DNA of 24,991 nucleotides from the IMG/VR virus record IMGVR_UViG_3300011115_000012, positions 1-24,991 of that record; one strand, written 5' to 3'. This DNA comes from a virus. The notes beneath the pieces are model-generated. The model saw nothing but the letters and a program-made list of their open reading frames with translations. It did no database searches and was not told the origin of the DNA. Within the stretch, counting starts at the first letter, position 1, and the number at the start of each line of letters is the position of its first letter. The position numbers were made by a program, and so were the translations under genes. Shown here piece after piece: positions 24,387 through 24,991 of this stretch.

Positions 24387-24888
24387 TTGGCCTGCGTCAC
24401 TGGCGCTGGTGTTGAAGTCCGAGGGAAATTTCGTAAATCATAGAAATGATCCCGGCGGCATGACTAACCTCGGCGTGACGCGCAATGTGTGGAAGGAATG
24501 GGTGAAGCATGAAGTTGACGAAGCCGAAATGCGCTCGCTGACGCCCGAGCTGGTGACGCCACTATACAAGGCGCGGTATTGGGATGCCTGCAAGTGCGAC
24601 GATCTGCCCCGAGGCGTCGATTACGCGGTGTTTGATAGCGCCGTGAACATGGGCAGCGGCAGGGCCGCAAAGTTGCTACAGGCGGCGCTCGGCGTGACCG
24701 CAGATGGTGCTATCGGCAGGGCCACGATCGCTGCTGCGACCGCTGCCGATCCCGTCGAGCTGCTGGAGGCGTTTAGCCTGGGCAAAGAAGCGTTTTATCA
24801 AAGTCTGCCGACGTTTTCGACGTTCGGCAAAGGCTGGCTAAATCGTGTGGCGCACGTTCAAGATGCGGCAGAGGGGATGATTTCATAA
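24376..24888 (+). CDS. Endolysin, GH108 N-acetylmuramidase
   Basis: This enzyme cuts the N-acetylmuramic acid to N-acetylglucosamine bond of peptidoglycan at lysis. The 170-residue length is usual for the family. The catalytic Glu16 lies in SEGNFVNHRNDPGGMTNLGV; most relatives have EGG here and this one has EGN. The GH108 domain spans about 5-90, including LYKARYWDACKCDDLPRGVD. A peptidoglycan-binding domain (type 3) follows, with FDSAVNMGSGRAAKLLQAAL and GVTADGAIGRATI. There is no signal peptide, so it needs the holin. GAGGG precedes the ATG, which lies inside the previous gene. Confidence 0.94.
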   Translation: MLSNWPASLALVLKSEGNFVNHRNDPGGMTNLGVTRNVWKEWVKHEVDEAEMRSLTPELVTPLYKARYWDACKCDDLPRGVDYAVFDSAVNMGSGRAAKLLQAALGVTADGAIGRATIAAATAADPVELLEAFSLGKEAFYQSLPTFSTFGKGWLNRVAHVQDAAEGMIS

Positions 24889-24989
24889 TCGTGAAACACC
24901 GCGCCCAATTCCGCGCTACCAACCTTACATGATTTAACCCACACGTTTTTTCCAATGCTTAAGTGCCGTAGATGACCTCTGCGATCGTG
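24858..24989 (-). CDS. C-terminal end of a convergent minus-strand gene (partial, tentative)
   Basis: On the minus strand one frame is open from the window edge (24989) to a TGA at 24858-24860. It gives about 43 residues ending NVWVKSCKVGSAELGAVFHD and then YEIIPSAAS. The text looks like protein: balanced charge, aromatic residues and a WV-x(5)-G-x-ELG-x(4)-DYEI pattern that reminds me of small phage proteins. It would overlap the endolysin end by 31 bases, tail to tail. The two other minus frames also show short open ends at the edge. No database check was possible. The 70 bases of plus-strand sequence after 24888 hold no other recognisable gene. Confidence 0.4.
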   Translation of the reverse strand, partial: HDRRGHLRHLSIGKNVWVKSCKVGSAELGAVFHDYEIIPSAAS

Positions 24990-24991
24990 TA

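Noticed and set aside
24899-24916. CCGCGC direct repeat and a short GCGC pairing after the endolysin
   Set aside because: Only 4 bp can pair with an 8-base loop, and the T-run at 24946 is too far away to make a terminator.
1-24991. tRNA genes, CRISPR arrays, insertion sequences, attachment sites
   Set aside because: No cloverleaf, spaced direct repeats, transposase or integrase could be found by reading. The sequence is almost fully occupied by phage genes.

Overview
The window is a nearly gap-free stretch of a tailed double-stranded DNA phage genome of the P22-like podovirus type. No host genes are visible. Every confident gene is on the + strand. Most neighbours overlap by 1 to 16 bases or sit within 60 bases of each other, often as TAATG, ATGA or TAGTG stop/start junctions. 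The P22-type signature is the portal, the coat protein, the gp4-like and gp10-like tail accessory proteins, a head-binding tailspike and three large ejection-type proteins in a row. Two features point to a Gram-negative host: an endolysin of the GH108 muramidase type beside GTA-type holin genes, and the tailspike. The overall gene style resembles uncultured freshwater podoviruses; that last point is my recollection of related sequences, not a search result.

Layout. Positions 1-3500 hold an upstream gene tail, a 637-residue protein with a PcfJ-like domain, a small basic protein (probably DUF6321) and a ParB-like/DNA methyltransferase fusion. Positions 3519-8144 hold packaging: small and large terminase, two tiny lysine-rich proteins, a 132-residue unknown and the portal. 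Positions 8141-11315 hold the head: a DUF5856-like protein, a small beta protein, the scaffold, the major capsid protein and a putative decoration protein. The section ends in a clear intrinsic terminator at 11323. Positions 11368-17855 hold the tail: a 57-residue protein with an AT-hook-like tail, gp4-like and gp10-like proteins, a self-processing S74 fibre and a tailspike. Positions 17864-23028 hold a small membrane protein, a beta protein and three ejection-type proteins. Positions 23028-24888 hold lysis: a tail-anchored XhlA-like protein, a secreted six-cysteine protein, a 3-TM holin, another membrane protein and the muramidase. At the right edge an open minus-strand frame suggests a convergent gene block.

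How it fits together. Terminase pumps DNA through the portal into a scaffold-built, coat-protein shell. The gp4/gp10-type proteins close and stabilise the filled head, and the fibre and tailspike recognise the host. The ejection proteins leave with the DNA, and the lysis block releases progeny. The accessory interest lies in the PcfJ-like protein, the methyltransferase beside the terminase, the tiny basic proteins, the RNA hairpins around scaffold and capsid, and the unusually membrane-rich lysis block with its secreted cysteine protein.

No integrase, repressor, replication gene, tRNA, IS element or CRISPR array is visible. No gap over 300 bases lacks a gene. Base composition is uneven: parts of the PcfJ-like gene and of the last two ejection genes are clearly AT-richer than the rest.
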